In this document: positions 48,553 through 60,711 of the stretch, in pieces | Position numbering within the stretch: position 1 is the stretch's first letter | Layout: every line of letters starts with the position of its first letter | Assembly: GCA_015698045.1 (NCBI GenBank) | Contig: BLAL01000298.1 | Coordinates: 310,001-374,000 of the forward strand | Length of the DNA stretch: 64,000 bases | Source: Rhizophagus clarus | Lineage: Eukaryota > Glomeromycota > Glomeromycetes > Glomerales > Glomeraceae | Direction of reading: 5' to 3' | Made by a program: the position numbers and the translations under genes | The notes under the pieces: generated by a model | What the model was told of the DNA's origin: nothing | The model's database searches: none | Seen by the model: only the letters and a program-made list of their open reading frames with translations

Positions 48553-49298
48553 TTGGTAAATTTTACTTAAAAATTATATGATTTATTGCAATATACTAAT
48601 AATATAATATAGTAATAAATTGATAAAAAAATTTTTTAAAAAATTAAGTTTTATTTTTTAAAATATCTTTTTAATCATTTTTTTACTATTTGTTATTTTT
48701 ATATTTTTTTTTAATTTTAGTATTATTATTTACTATTTTTTTTTTGCAAGGTAGTATAATTTGTGAGTTTATTAGTAATTATATAGTAGAATGCAAAAAT
48801 ATCTGTTGTATATAACTAATTTATTAAAATTTCAAACTGGTCCCCTATTTAGAAGATTACTCCTATGCTCTATCATCACCTTATAAATTCATCCATATCT
48901 TTTTATAGTAACTATTAAATTATATAGGATCATTATATCGTATAGTTTTAATATATGCTTGTACTACCCTTTAAACAAAAAGAAAAAAAAAAATTATATT
49001 AAATTTGTACATTTTTGTATTATTATAAATCTTTCAAAATATTCTATTTTTTTCTCTAATAGTTGATTTATATATTTTCTTGCTTTTTCTAATGCTATTG
49101 ACCATTACTCATTGTGTTTTAAGATTTTTCTTCTTTTTAAATCATATACATCATCTTTTATTTGTAATATTGGGATCTGTTTATATGCAATGCATCAATA
49201 TGTTATTAGTTTTTCCTTATATCTTGTTTTTTTATGTCTTTTATATGTTCCTATTTTTTTACTTTTTTATAACATGATTGCTAAATAATATTATGAAA
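48553..49298. other. Non-coding AT-rich stretch
   Basis: No gene. The short ORF at 49080 is F/L/Y-rich low complexity. Confidence 0.45.
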
Positions 49299-52200
49299 CA
49301 CTAGTCAAAAAAGAACAATTCGGCCTAAATTTGACCAGGTCGAATATAGGTCAAATGACGATCTAACCTATGTCAAATTGAGGCCAATTTTTTTGGCGCA
49401 TTTAGGGTGCCAATCGTCCAACATTTGGAAAGGATATTCAACCAAAATTCGACTAACATTCAACTATTATTAGTACTACTATTAGTAATTTATTCGACTT
49501 AAATTTTAAGACGAACTATGGTCTAATAATAGTCAATTTTTTACTTAATTGCAGTTTTAAATTTGTGATTTTATTAGATAATATTATATTACAAATTATA
49601 CTATTATCTATTTAATTACTATTTAATTCTACCCTAATAATGTAAAGACTAATCTATCCGCCTAGAGATTATTATACCTAAATGATAAAAAATTTCCAAT
49701 TTTTTTTACTCTAAAAAAATTTGAAGTAACCATCTAAAAAAGTAAAGAATGAACAGTTAGTAATATTTGTTAAAATAAAGGAAAATTTGAATTTTTTCTA
49801 CTTGCCAAATCTCTTATTCAAGTTTTTAAAATCTCATATCCGCCGATTTTCGGAATTAACAAAATTAGCCTAAATTAAGGAATTTGATGATAATTAGATA
49901 AAAATTAAGTTAAATAAGTTTCACAAAAAGGATCACTCTTGTGCTACATGATCATATGACACAAATATCGAGAAATTACTTCAACAAAAGTAGCGTTAAA
50001 AAATTTTTTTCTTTCGTAAACTCCATATTAAACTCCCCATCAACTTCCCCATCAAACTTTTCCACCAGTTTTTACATTATGAAAGTTGAGAATTTTGGCA
50101 AGTATATTAGTAGTTATTTTACATTAAATATAACTTGGAGCTATTTTTTTATTTTTTTTTCAATAGTTTATAAAAAAAAATTTATTTAGGCAGCAAAATT
50201 ATTCAAAAATAATCTTTCAATAAATAAATAATTCTAAGATTAATAACGATGTTTTAGTGAATTTAAATTATATATTGATTAGTTTATTTAGTTAAAATCT
50301 ATTTGATATTCGTTATTAATTATTTTTCAATCAATTTTTTTTCGTTAAATCATTATTCTGGTGCTTATTCTTACTTTTTTTTTTAAATAAACTAATTTTA
50401 TAATATTTTTATTCCTTTTTTTAGAAATTTCTTCTACTGGTTTCAGGTTAAAAAGGTAAATTTTTTTGGAAAAGGTCTTAAAAGTTCTTTTAAGTATTTT
50501 TTGGCTTATTTTTTCTTATGTAGGGACGGTTTTGATCGATTTTAATCGGTACTGCGCCACATAATTGATGATCGGCAAATTCCTCAAATCGGCGCATATG
50601 TAAATCAACTTATCTATTGAAGACTGTTATAATAACAAAAGAGATTATTAATTGGTTTCTTTCTTATACGGTATGTTTTATTTACATTTTTGACCCAGCT
50701 ATTATTAATTGGTTACTTAAAGATTCTCCAGCGTAACAGATTAATAAATATTAAAAAATAAGACAATTTACTCGCTATTTCTGAAATACAAGAAAAAGAA
50801 AAAAAAAGCTAGAACTTTTTTTAAAAGAGCTTTGAAATTTTTTTTAAGGCTTTACCTGGAAGTCCAGTGTCCAATTCGAAGCTGATTTCTTTACAAAGAA
50901 AAAAAAAAAGTTAAAAGTCTTTTTCAAGTTTTGAAATTTTAAAATTCAAAACTATATTGGATTTCAGTATTAAAATTGAAAACTGGATTCCTATGAAAAA
51001 AAAGTAAAAAACATAACAAAATGTTAAATTTCATTAAATTTCGTTAAAAATAATAACAAAAAAACTCACTGAAAGTCTATTGTCTCACACATTCCAATGT
51101 GTCCCTTACCTAAAAAAATTTTAGCGTCCAAAGAGAGTCAAAGAGTAACCTAAAAATAATAAAGAATGAACTCGTTAGTTAACTCGCTAAAATAAAAAAA
51201 TTGGAAACAATAAAAAAACTCACTATAAATCCGCATGTCCAAAGACCCAAAGAACAAATTACTAAAAAAAGGAAACCTCTAAAAATTAGTAGATATTTCG
51301 TAAAAATTATGATTCAAGAAAAAACCTATCTGTCCAGAACTGTTTAAAAAAAAAGAGAGAAGAGGTCAGCATATATTCCATTAGAATAGTTAGAACATGT
51401 AAACTAAACAGGAAAAAAACTTACTGAAACAAGTCCCACACGTCCAAAAAAAACAAGAACCTGCTTAAAAAAATTAAAGACGAACTGTTAATAAGCGTTC
51501 GTTAAAATAATTAAAGAAAAAGAAAGAAACCTTTTGAAATGCCATGTCCAGAAAACCGAAGGAGTCACATAAAAAAGAAAAAATTGAAACATCGCTATAA
51601 ATGTTTTGTTAAAAACTGGAAAATATTTTTTGAGTATTCTTTACAAAAGAGAGATGATTGTGAAGGGAGAAAAGAAGGAAGAAAGGAAGGGAAGAGAAAT
51701 GGAAGGGAAAGAACAAAGAAACGAAAGAAAAGAAGTAAAGTGAGTTGAGAGAAAAGGTTAAAGGGGAAATTAAGAGGAAGGGAGGGAAGGGGGAAATTTT
51801 GTGAATATCAATTATCATTAATTAACATGACGATTTATAGGTTAATTGTTGATATAATTATTAATGTAGTAAAATAAGAGATTAATTCAACATCCAAAAA
51901 GCTGAAGAACAAATTGTTTTTAAAAAAAAAAGAAAAAAATAATTAGATAGCGTTCTTTAAAAAATGAAATAAAAAATTATTCAAAAATATCTTACCAAAA
52001 TATCGCGTCCAAAAAGCTGAAAATTCACCTACAAAAGAAAAAAAAAACTGAAACGTTATTAAATGTTTCATGACTTTCATTAAAAAGTAATTAAAAAAAA
52101 TAACACCAAATTCTTACCCATCCGAGTATCTTGAAGAACCAGCTGTCTGCAGAAAAAAACTGTTATTAAAAGTTTGTTAAATAAAATTAAAGAAAAAAAA

Positions 52201-52885
52201 AGATTTCACTAACCGAGAAGTCCACTTTCTGGAGTTTTTCTGCATGTCATCGTATTCATAATGTAAACTCCATCCTTTCATTTTTCTTGATGTATCCATT
52301 CAAATCACTTAAAAAATGTAAGAGAACGAACTATTAGAAGCATCTGTTAAAATAAATAATTAAAGAAAAAAAAAAAGAAATGAAAGCTTACCAAAATTTT
52401 GTGTCCAAGAAGACTGAAAGGACTATCTAAAATAAAAGAAAAAAAAGCATTAGGAAATGTTCCGTTAAGTTATTTAACAAAGGTATGAGAGAAATAGGGA
52501 AAGGAAAAAGAAAAGACAAAAAAAAGAAAGAGAAAGGGAAAGACGAAGTAAAGGGAAGGATGGAGGATAAAGGAAGGATAGGACGAAGATAGGGGAAGGA
52601 TGAAGGGAAGGGAAAACGAGGGAATGGGAAGGATAAAAGGAAAAAAAGAATGAAAGGGAAAGCATCGTTAAAAGTTTAAATCTAAACTTTTAGATGATGT
52701 GTTACACGTACCACCAGTTCAATTATACGTGATTTGTGATGTGATGCTCAATTAATGTATACTATTCGACTATGTCGAATAGATATTTAACTGTAGATCA
52801 TCACTAATTGAGGTCAATTTTTTTTGATTTTGGTCGAATATGGGCCAAATTTTGTTAAGACTGAATATTCTTTTTTCGACTAGTG
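49299..52885. mobile_element. 3.6-kb non-autonomous element with CACTA-type ends
   Basis: The left end begins CACTAGTCAAAAAAGAACAA; the right end is ATTCTTTTTTCGACTAGTG, its imperfect inverse, with further inverted blocks inside (TCGAATATAGG versus CATATTCGACC; CAAATTGAGGCC versus GACCTCAATTAG). The trinucleotide AAA flanks both ends (49296-49298 and 52886-52888), consistent with the 3-bp duplication of CACTA transposons but weak evidence in such AT-rich DNA. No transposase frame; the interior is subterminal repeat array. A small F/S/P-rich ORF at 49941 is not convincing. Confidence 0.65.
51055..52420. repeat. About ten degenerate ~110-bp units inside the CACTA-ended element
   Basis: Unit pattern: (A)ACTCACTGAAA or CTTACCAAAAT, then GTCCAAAAAGCTGAA-like, then AACCTAAAAA, a TTAAAGAACGAACTGTTA-like block, TTCGTTAAAATAA, and an A-rich run. 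Copies occur at about 51065, 51220, 51320, 51420, 51530, 51885, 51990, 52110, 52210 and 52390. Two GA-only tracts (51655-51800, 52480-52665) interrupt or end the array. Confidence 0.6.
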
Positions 52886-53104
52886 AAATTCATTGACAAA
52901 TATTTCTAAAAATAGAATAGCAACTGTTAATGCTATTTTCTTTGATTTGATAATAGTTTTGAGTTTCCTGTATTTTCTCTTAGGGAAAAAATTTCTTAAC
53001 ATTAGATGTGCAAAAAGAATGGGTAAATTATAATTAATACCAGTTGTATGTTATAGTATGGTAAAAATAGCGACAAAGATAATTTGATGAAGATATAGTA
53101 GATG

Positions 53105-53266
53105 ATATGGAGTCTTTGCAATAGAAAGATATGAAACTCAAAAAATTTTTAAATTTACTTTATATGCTAATTATATTTTTTATACTAAAATAAGTGTAAA
53201 TTTAATATTAATTAAATTTTTATTTTTTTTTGAGTTTTGTACTTTTCTATTGCAAAGATCCCATAT
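53105..53266. repeat. 162-bp hairpin (short MITE-like inverted repeat)
   Basis: ATATGGAGTCTTTGCAATAG at 53105 pairs with CTATTGCAAAGATCCCATAT ending at 53266; inverted arms are about 40 bp with a T/A-rich loop. It is followed by two to three 30-bp direct repeats (TAGTAATACAAAATACATGA) at 53276-53350. Confidence 0.6.
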
Positions 53267-53366
53267 GATCATGTAATAGTAATACAAAATACATGATATA
53301 ATTGGATAGTAATACAAAATACATGATATAACCAAATAGTAATACAATTACATCATTAAAAAAAAC

Positions 53367-54489
53367 TAGAAATAAAATTATATTATTAAAAAGAACTAGA
53401 AAGTTTTGATATTACATTAATAGAAGAAGCTAGAATGTAGGATAGAATAGTAAAAGTAAAAATTAATTAATTAATTAACAACAACTTTTTAATAGCAAAT
53501 AATTGAAAGTAGCATTAGTAAATAGTTAACTATTATAAAACATAGAATAGAACTAATAGTAAATTAATTACTTATATAATTTATTAATCCATTAGAATAG
53601 AAAATATTATAAATATAATCTGTAATTGAAGGAAAACCTTAGTCTTTAAACTCAATTTAATTGTTAATTAATAAAATTAATAATTATTAAAAATACATTT
53701 GTATATTTATTATTCGCTTATGTTTTAATTATTTGTTTTATTAAATAATCTGATATATTAAATAAATGCTATTAGTATGATCGTCTAATAAGGAATACTG
53801 TATGAATATTAGTGTGATCATCTAATTTATTTTTTAATATTTTTTATTAGAAAAATAGTGTGACACTCATATAGATGCTTTTTTTGCGATAATATATAAA
53901 GAAGTTTCTATTTTATAAGTATAGTTATTGTATGTCTTTCTGATTTAATTGAATGTGTTTTTCTTGTAATAAAAACTCCTTAAGTATTTGATTATATTTG
54001 TACATTTATTGTTTACTATTTTATTATCATTAGCTTTTTATAAATAAAGTTAAATATATAAATTATATAATATTTTTTTTAATTAATAATAAAATTACAA
54101 GTCATAAATCATTTAAAAATAATAAATATTAAGTTATATGATTTATAAAATTATATACTGATACTGATTATTTTAATCTATAAAAAGTTTTTTTATTTAT
54201 AATCATTTAATAAAAAATTTTTTTTATTTGAAAAGTTCAAGATTTAAATTATCTAAAAATATATAATTTGTTATGATTTGTATTACATATTAAATTTTTA
54301 GATGATAATTAAAAATTATAGGCAAATATAATTATAAAGATTTACAGATAAAGGAAAAATTAGTGTTAAAATTAACAACATTATTATATATAAGAAGTAT
54401 AAAATATTAAAATTTACAAAAAAATATTTAACTAATCAAATTTAATAAATTTAATAATTTAATTAATATGAGCAAAATTACTAGGGGTA
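53367..54489. other. Non-coding AT-rich stretch
   Basis: No supportable gene or clear repeat family; long TTAATTA and TAAATA runs. Confidence 0.45.
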
Positions 54490-54800
54490 AAATGGTTTTA
54501 TTTTAAATGCAAATTAGCAACATTTATATATTATCAATTATTAGTTATAGAATATATAATTAAAATATATAGTAATATATAATAAATATATAATGTATTT
54601 TTGGTTGGTTTAGAATTTTCTTATTTAGTAATAATATCATTATATATTATTATAATACCTGGTAATATATTATACTTTGTGAAAAAAATGTATTTATATA
54701 GCAAATAATAATTCAATTAATGTTTATATATATTGATAATTGAAAAATAATGAAAGTTATTAAATATTACTAAAATTTGCATTTTAAAACAAAATATTTA
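54490..54800. mobile_element. ~310-bp MITE-like inverted repeat next to the hydrolase gene
   Basis: GGTTTTATTTTAAATGCAAA (left) is mirrored by TTTGCATTTTAAAACAAAAT (right, 54776-54795). Its left flank TAGGGGTAAAATG also occurs at 47352, suggesting a family end there too. No target duplication established. It lies 140 bp upstream of the chosen hydrolase start. Confidence 0.45.
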
Positions 54801-54940
54801 TAAAATTATATTATCATTTACTGTTAAACTCAAACAGTATAAACAATCTTGGCATTATCGCATTTATTAGTCATGTGATACAGATAATAAAACTACTAAA
54901 AAAATTTCCAAATGTCAAACAATCCCTTGCTATACAAAAT

Positions 54941-56285
54941 ATGGCGAATAATTTGGGATATGAAAACTTGAAAGAACTTGATGAAATAGAAATAATAATT
55001 GTTGTTGACAATGAAGTTGATCCGTTATCTTCTTCGAGTGCTAGTATTGGGAATATCACAAGTAAATAATTACCGTGAATGTTTAATGTTTTAATTTTAT
55101 TAAGGTAGATTTGTAATTTTTCGCTTATCTATTATAGCTGAAATTAGGAGAGACTTAATAAATAAAGAAGAAACTTTGAATATTATGGAATATTGTTGTG
55201 GTGCCCATGGTTATTCTGTTCTTATCGTAAGTTGAAAAATAAAAATACATGTATTACAAAGAATAAATGAACATTGTTGTTTTTAAATAGACTGGTACAT
55301 GTAATGGGGAATCTCATTCGGTATTATTTGATGCTGGTCCATATGGAAAAATTTTTATGGATAATTCACGTAAATTAGGAATTGATTATTCAAAAATTGA
55401 AACTGTGGTAAATAATATAATTTTTTAAAAAAAATTTTTTTTTTTTCGTAATAATAATTATTTTTATTTACGCTTCAAGGTATTGAGTCATTGGCATTGC
55501 GGTAAAGCGTGAGATAGGATATATATATTTTGTAAAGTTTCCTAACTTATAGTTCTCACATTATTATATGATCATTAGACCATTCTGATGGACTATCGAG
55601 TGCAATTGAAGCAATAAGTAAGGCAAGACGCGATCATTCTTTAAGAGAGGTAGTTGTCGATTTACCAAAAGATAGACCATCTCGCCGAGGGATTAGGATT
55701 CCAAATAGTGATCATGTGATGGTTATTAATAATCCTACGTTTGAGGAACTCGAAAAAGCTGGCGGCGAGCTATTGAAAACTGATGAATCTCACATGATAT
55801 GTTCCGATTTCTTTTATGTGAGTGGAAAGATATCTCGTCATATTAAGTATGAGACAGGATTAGCTGATCATGTAGCGTACGATGAATCATCATCAACTTG
55901 GACAGATGATCCGTTAATAATGGAAGAAAGGTTTTTAGTATTGAGAATTAAAAATAAAGGATTAATTGTAGTCACGGGATGCGGACATGCGGGAATTGTT
56001 AACACTTTATTGCAAGCTCAAAATCCACTTTCTGATAAACGAGAAAAATATCCAATTTATTTGGTTATGGGGGGATTTCATTTAGCGGGTTATAATCAAG
56101 AGAGTAAAATTGAAGAAACTGTAAGAGATATAAAAGCATTAATTAATCCTGCATTTTTAGCTCCTGGTCATTGTTCTGGATGGAGATGTAGAGCTGCTTT
56201 GGAATTTCAATTACATGAAGGTGAAGCTGCATTTGCCGGAAGGGTTGCTCCAACTGCAGTTGGAAAAATATATAATATTTCTTAG
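54941..56285 (+). CDS. Metallo-beta-lactamase fold hydrolase (COG1237-type)
   Basis: Five exons: 54941-55061, 55138-55226, 55291-55407, 55480-55501 and 55579-56285, all GT-AG with consistent phase, 351 residues. It carries VLSHWHCDHSDG (His113, His115, Asp117, His118, the HxHxDH metal site), GCGHAGIVNT (His253) and GGFHL (His284), plus FDAGPYG upstream. This layout matches the COG1237 branch related to archaeal dihydropteridine-ribofuranosylaminobenzene phosphate synthase (MptA-like), found in many fungi with unknown substrate. Two metal ions are expected. The fourth exon is only 22 bp and carries most of the metal motif. I chose the ATG at 54941 because the family starts shortly before a VVDNEVD strand (here residues 21-27); the frame is open further upstream without an ATG, so an upstream first exon is possible. 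Confidence 0.87.
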
Positions 56286-56581
56286 TTTATAAAGTAAGTT
56301 GATCTTTTTCCTGTTATAGTAATTTGATTAAAAAAGTTCCTTAAAAATATCAATTCCATTTTTGGAAATAATTGATTCATTTTATGTAATTCGTTTATTT
56401 TGAATCGTGAATCGTAGATCTCGTGACCATAAAAAAGCAATGACGTCACGTTCCCTTGTAATCAAAAAAAAATATCTATAGTGCTCATAATGAAAGTAAA
56501 AATATAAATAGGCACCCCCATTTTTATAATAAGATATTTTTCTACATAGCTTTCAGAAAAAAACCGGTATTCATAAATATA

Positions 56582-57564
56582 ATGTCAAGTCCAGCAACAA
56601 TCCCGCGAACTTTTATAAATATGTCGGCATCATCACCTATTGACTTGACGATTTCACCGTTGCCTGTTAGAAGAACTCCAACCGATATCATAATAATAAA
56701 TAGTGAATCTGAAGACGAAATTAATGACTCTTCGCATAATCGTAACAATAGTAATTATCATTTTAATGATAATAACAACCTTAATAGTATGCTTGGTTTT
56801 GATAACCAAAATATTTTCAATTCAAGACATTCTTCTAACAACATTCAAGATTCTTCAGGTAGCAATACCAGCTATAATCTTAGAAGTGGTCTAGGACTTG
56901 GCACAAACGGAAGTAGTTCTAACAGGAGCACCTCAACACGTTCCAATCGAACACAAAGTAGACAATCAGCTCTTAGTAGTAGTATGTTTTGGTTTAATAT
57001 TTTTCTTTTTTCTCCTGGATTAGTTTAAATATAAATTTTTAATTTGCAAAAAAACTCTTTTTTTCAAAAAAAAAAAAAATAAAAAATAATTTATGTCTAG
57101 GTCTAAGTTTATTAAATCTTGTGTTTACAGTGAATAACAATCGCAGTCGACATCATTCTTCAGCATTTCATCCATATGCTTCAACCTTAAATGATTTACA
57201 TTATGGAAATAATAATTCTTCAGGATCTTCCAGGTCACCTTTTTTTGATTCTGTTAGAACAAATACAAATATTAACTCTAATGATATTCAAATACTCAAC
57301 ACTTCACCACGTCGAAGAACTATTAATTCTCCTAAACCGCCAATATTATCTGGTCATGCTAGAGATCTTGATGATTCTCACACATTAATTTGTGCCGAAT
57401 GCGACGAATTACTACATGAAAAGTTATGGGCTTTAAGTAATTGTGGACACGTAGTATGTGGTTCTTGTGTAGATAAATATAAATATTCAGAAAAGAAAAA
57501 ATTTCCATGTCCAAGTTGTAAAAAGACAGTTAATCCAAAAAATATACTACCACTATATGTGTAA
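56582..57564 (+). CDS. RING-finger protein with SUMO-interaction-like motifs (possible STUbL)
   Basis: Two exons, 56582-56981 and 57131-57564 (GTATGT/TACAG), 277 residues. A C3HC4 RING occupies the C-terminus: Cys221, Cys224, Cys238, His240, Cys243, Cys246, Cys260 and Cys263 (ICAECDELL, SNCGHVVCGSC, FPCPSCKK). The N-terminus holds two SUMO-interaction-like motifs, IDLTI (20-24) and DIIIINSESEDE (35-46), the latter with the acidic tail seen in genuine SIMs. The middle is Ser/Asn/Arg-rich and disordered. SIMs plus a terminal RING is the architecture of SUMO-targeted ubiquitin ligases such as Slx5, Rfp1 and RNF4, which act in the nucleus on sumoylated repair and chromatin proteins. Another nuclear RING ligase is the alternative. 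It lies 296 bp after the hydrolase gene, same strand. Confidence 0.85.
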
Positions 57565-58007
57565 TATAAAATGATTTTTCTCATCAAATCAAATATTCGC
57601 ATAAAATGAAACATACTATTACATTCTCTATTTCTCCACAACAGAATTTTTTTTTTTTTTTTTTTTTTTTGTTTTTAATGATAATTATTTAGTAATTTTA
57701 GTCCTTTTATTTTATTTTATTTTAGTCGTTTGTGATAAAATTGGCCTGTAAAATCAATAATTAGGTTATTTCGAAAAAGGAATGAAGTTACTTGTTAAGA
57801 GACTTATTTGTAGGCATGAAATAGCGAGAAACAATTAATTTATAGATTTTATTATTAAAAAAAAGAAACATTTCAATATATATGGTTTCATTAGCAATCG
57901 TATGTAACAAGAAACATTTATTATTGCAACAAGATAAATTTGAAGTTTTATTAGATTAAATTTTCAAATATATTAAATAGGAAAGATCCACTGAAAGGTT
58001 GAATTTG
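57565..58007. other. Convergent intergenic region
   Basis: Shared 3' flank of the RING and Arb2-like genes; contains a ~25-base poly-T run at 57645-57671 and TTTTATTTTA repeats. No gene. Confidence 0.6.
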
Positions 58008-60711
58008 TTAAACTGTAGTTTTAAACATTTCAATTGGGATGTTTCGTTGATCTGTCTCAATATTGTTGTTTTGAGAGGTATCCTTTGTATTATTATCATC
58101 ATGAATTAAAACTTGATCATCCATCGTAATTTCTTTTGATATATTATCAGAATTATTATGTTTTACAAGAATAACATTTTCTTTATGAGATTTATCATCA
58201 TTCACCAAAGCATTGTTCATCTCATCTTTTAGTTGAGACTTCTCTGTAATAATCTCATTGGTAACATCAGACAATTCGTTAACTGTTTGCTCGTTCGTTA
58301 CTGCATCGTCACCTGTTTTCGTAGTGTCTGGCTGATGTTCCCCAATAGGAGTATCCTTTTCCGGGTTAGTTTCTTTAGGCGATTTATCATCAGTTTCCAT
58401 AACTGAGCCAGAATCTAGATGAGGTTCCGGAGTAACCTTGATGTCCTTTTCTGTAGCTTTAGAAGGATCGTTAGTTCCCACAGGTTCCCCAATTGCTTCA
58501 ACATTCTTTTCCGAGATAGTCTTATTGGTTGCTTTGAACAATTCATCAGTGTCCTTGTCTGAGATAGTTTTAGAAGATTCATCAATTTCCATAGCTGAAC
58601 CTGAATCCAACTGAGAATTTCCAATAGGTTCAATATTCTTATCTGGGATAGTGTCATTGGTTGCTTTAAACGATTTATCAGTGTCCTCTTCAGAGATAGC
58701 TTTAGAAGACTCATCAATATCCATAGCTGAATCTGATTCCAGCTGAGATTTCCCAATAGCCTCAATATTCTTATCTGGGATAGTCTCATTGGTTGTTTTA
58801 GGCAATTTATCAATTTTCATAGCCGAAACTGAATTTGGCAGAGTGTCTTCTGTATTCATGGTACTTTTCTCGTGCGTTATTGAATTACTACCATTATTAG
58901 TTTGCGGTTTTGTTTCTTCATTAAGTGATTCGTCAATTGTTGAATCTTTACCATCTATAGCATCTTTTTGAGCGTTATTAAATTACCCCAATCTTGCGTT
59001 ATTTTTAGCTCTTTTCATTTCCTTACCTTTATTATTATTTACAATAGATGATTTTTCACTTGTTTCGTTCCCTTGGCTTGTTATCTCATCATTATCTTTA
59101 CGTTTCTCTTTTGATCGATATTGCAGAAATTCAAAGACTGTCTCAAACGCTACACCAGAAGTATATTCATGTTTTGGATGACCTTTTTTTTGGTTTGAGT
59201 TTTATTAGTTATTCATTACATAAATTGTTATATAATAAGTGTAAAGCAGAATCCTCACCTGCCGAAAAGCATTTACATCCATAAAATTGGTTTGCTTCGT
59301 GTATATATTCATTTATAGGCAAATATGATTTAATCCAATTAAAAGCGTATTTTGAAAACCATTTTCTAGAATGTGTTGGTATCATTCCAGAGCTATGCAC
59401 ACTGTCCGTAAGCGCAATTCCTTTAACGCGCGAATAAAAATCCTCAGCTATTATAAAAAACGAATTAGTTGTTAATGTATCCAAATTATTTTCGAATTCA
59501 AGCTTGATAATTTGAATTTACCGAAATGATCTAACAAATAAGTGGTACAAACTCCCCCATAACTATGAGCAACAATTAGAACGTTTTTCGCTCTCGCGTT
59601 TCTGTAGATGAGTTAATTTAAAACAAAATTCCTTTTTTTTTGATCAGAAATATATAGAAATATATATCATCTTACTTTACAAAATTATTCCATACATATA
59701 AACAATGTTTTGGCGGAGATTCTGAACCAGATATATGACTATAACTAACCTTGAATAAACATTAAATGGAAATAAGAATGATTACATTGTAAAACCCGAA
59801 AATATGATTAGTAAATATTTTTAACTTACTTCACCATCTTTAATAATACTTCCATAATTCTCATTGGGATTAAATATAACAATTCCCCATTCTAACTCTT
59901 GAGCCTTTTTGATATATGGAAACATAGTTCCACGCTATATTTAATTCATATTGGAAATAACAAGAATAAACTTTAAATAATATGTTTTCGTACAATTAAA
60001 TCAAAAATACAAAAATACACATTTTCAACCTCGAGAGAATCATTAATAATCACTACGAAATAAAATATATTAATTATCAATTAACACCAACAAGATTCAA
60101 CGCGTTCATTAAAGATAAATTTATAAGAAACCTTGACGTGCCCATTGTCCAGGTCGCACTACTCCGCTTCCTTGTATTAGCAAAAGCAAAGTTTGACACT
60201 CTTGGGCATTACCACTATATGAACGATAATGGAAAAAATTTTACTATTGATTGGATTTTTATGTTAAAAGGATCTTTATTTTCTTATTTTTGTAGGCACC
60301 TCATATAAATTCTGCTTTTTGCAATATTATCGTCTTCCTCCGACCCCACCGGAATAATTTTTTTGATGAGATTATATGATTTCACCAATTCATTTTCAAT
60401 AAATTCACCGATTACCTCTATATAATATGAACAGCCTTTAATTAAATGAAAGTATTTAACTATTGATTGATACAATACCACCCAGCTCTTCATAGTGTCT
60501 TTGATTATATTGACGGTCTTCAGGTCTAACAACGAACTCAAATCTTTCACCTAATAAGATTTAATTGTAAAAAGTGTAAAATTAATATAAATTTGTTAAC
60601 ATATTATAATTCAGTTAACATGCCTGTGTGGATATTTCTCAGTTCTCCTTCTTCATTAAATTTGTATCCAAACCCTTCAATGGTGTTTGGAAACTCGTTT
60701 TCCTCTGCCAT
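58008..60711 (-). CDS. Arb2/FAM172-domain protein with a long repeat tail
   Basis: Eleven minus-strand exons: 60711-60624, 60550-60482, 60417-60300, 60214-60132, 60052-60030 (23 bp), 59934-59830, 59749-59676, 59601-59522, 59447-59259, 59182-59027 and 58963-58008; 646 residues, phase consistent throughout. The Arb2/FAM172 domain covers about 1-285: FPNTIEGFGYKFNEEGELRN, GERFEFVVRPEDRQYN, LLLLIQGSGVVRPGQWAR, VIFNPNENYG, SGSESPPKHCLYVWNNF and VLIVAHSYGG (Ser200 in the alpha/beta-hydrolase nucleophile position). The last ~320 residues are low complexity, with about three to four copies of a ~42-residue repeat (NETIPDKNIEAIGKSQLESD, AMDIDESSKAIS). In fission yeast Arb2 is part of an Argonaute siRNA chaperone complex; human FAM172A has been linked to AGO2. 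Intron 1 has a GC donor (60623-60622); GC is needed to keep the conserved HTGERF join. Role in silencing is inferred. Confidence 0.87.
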
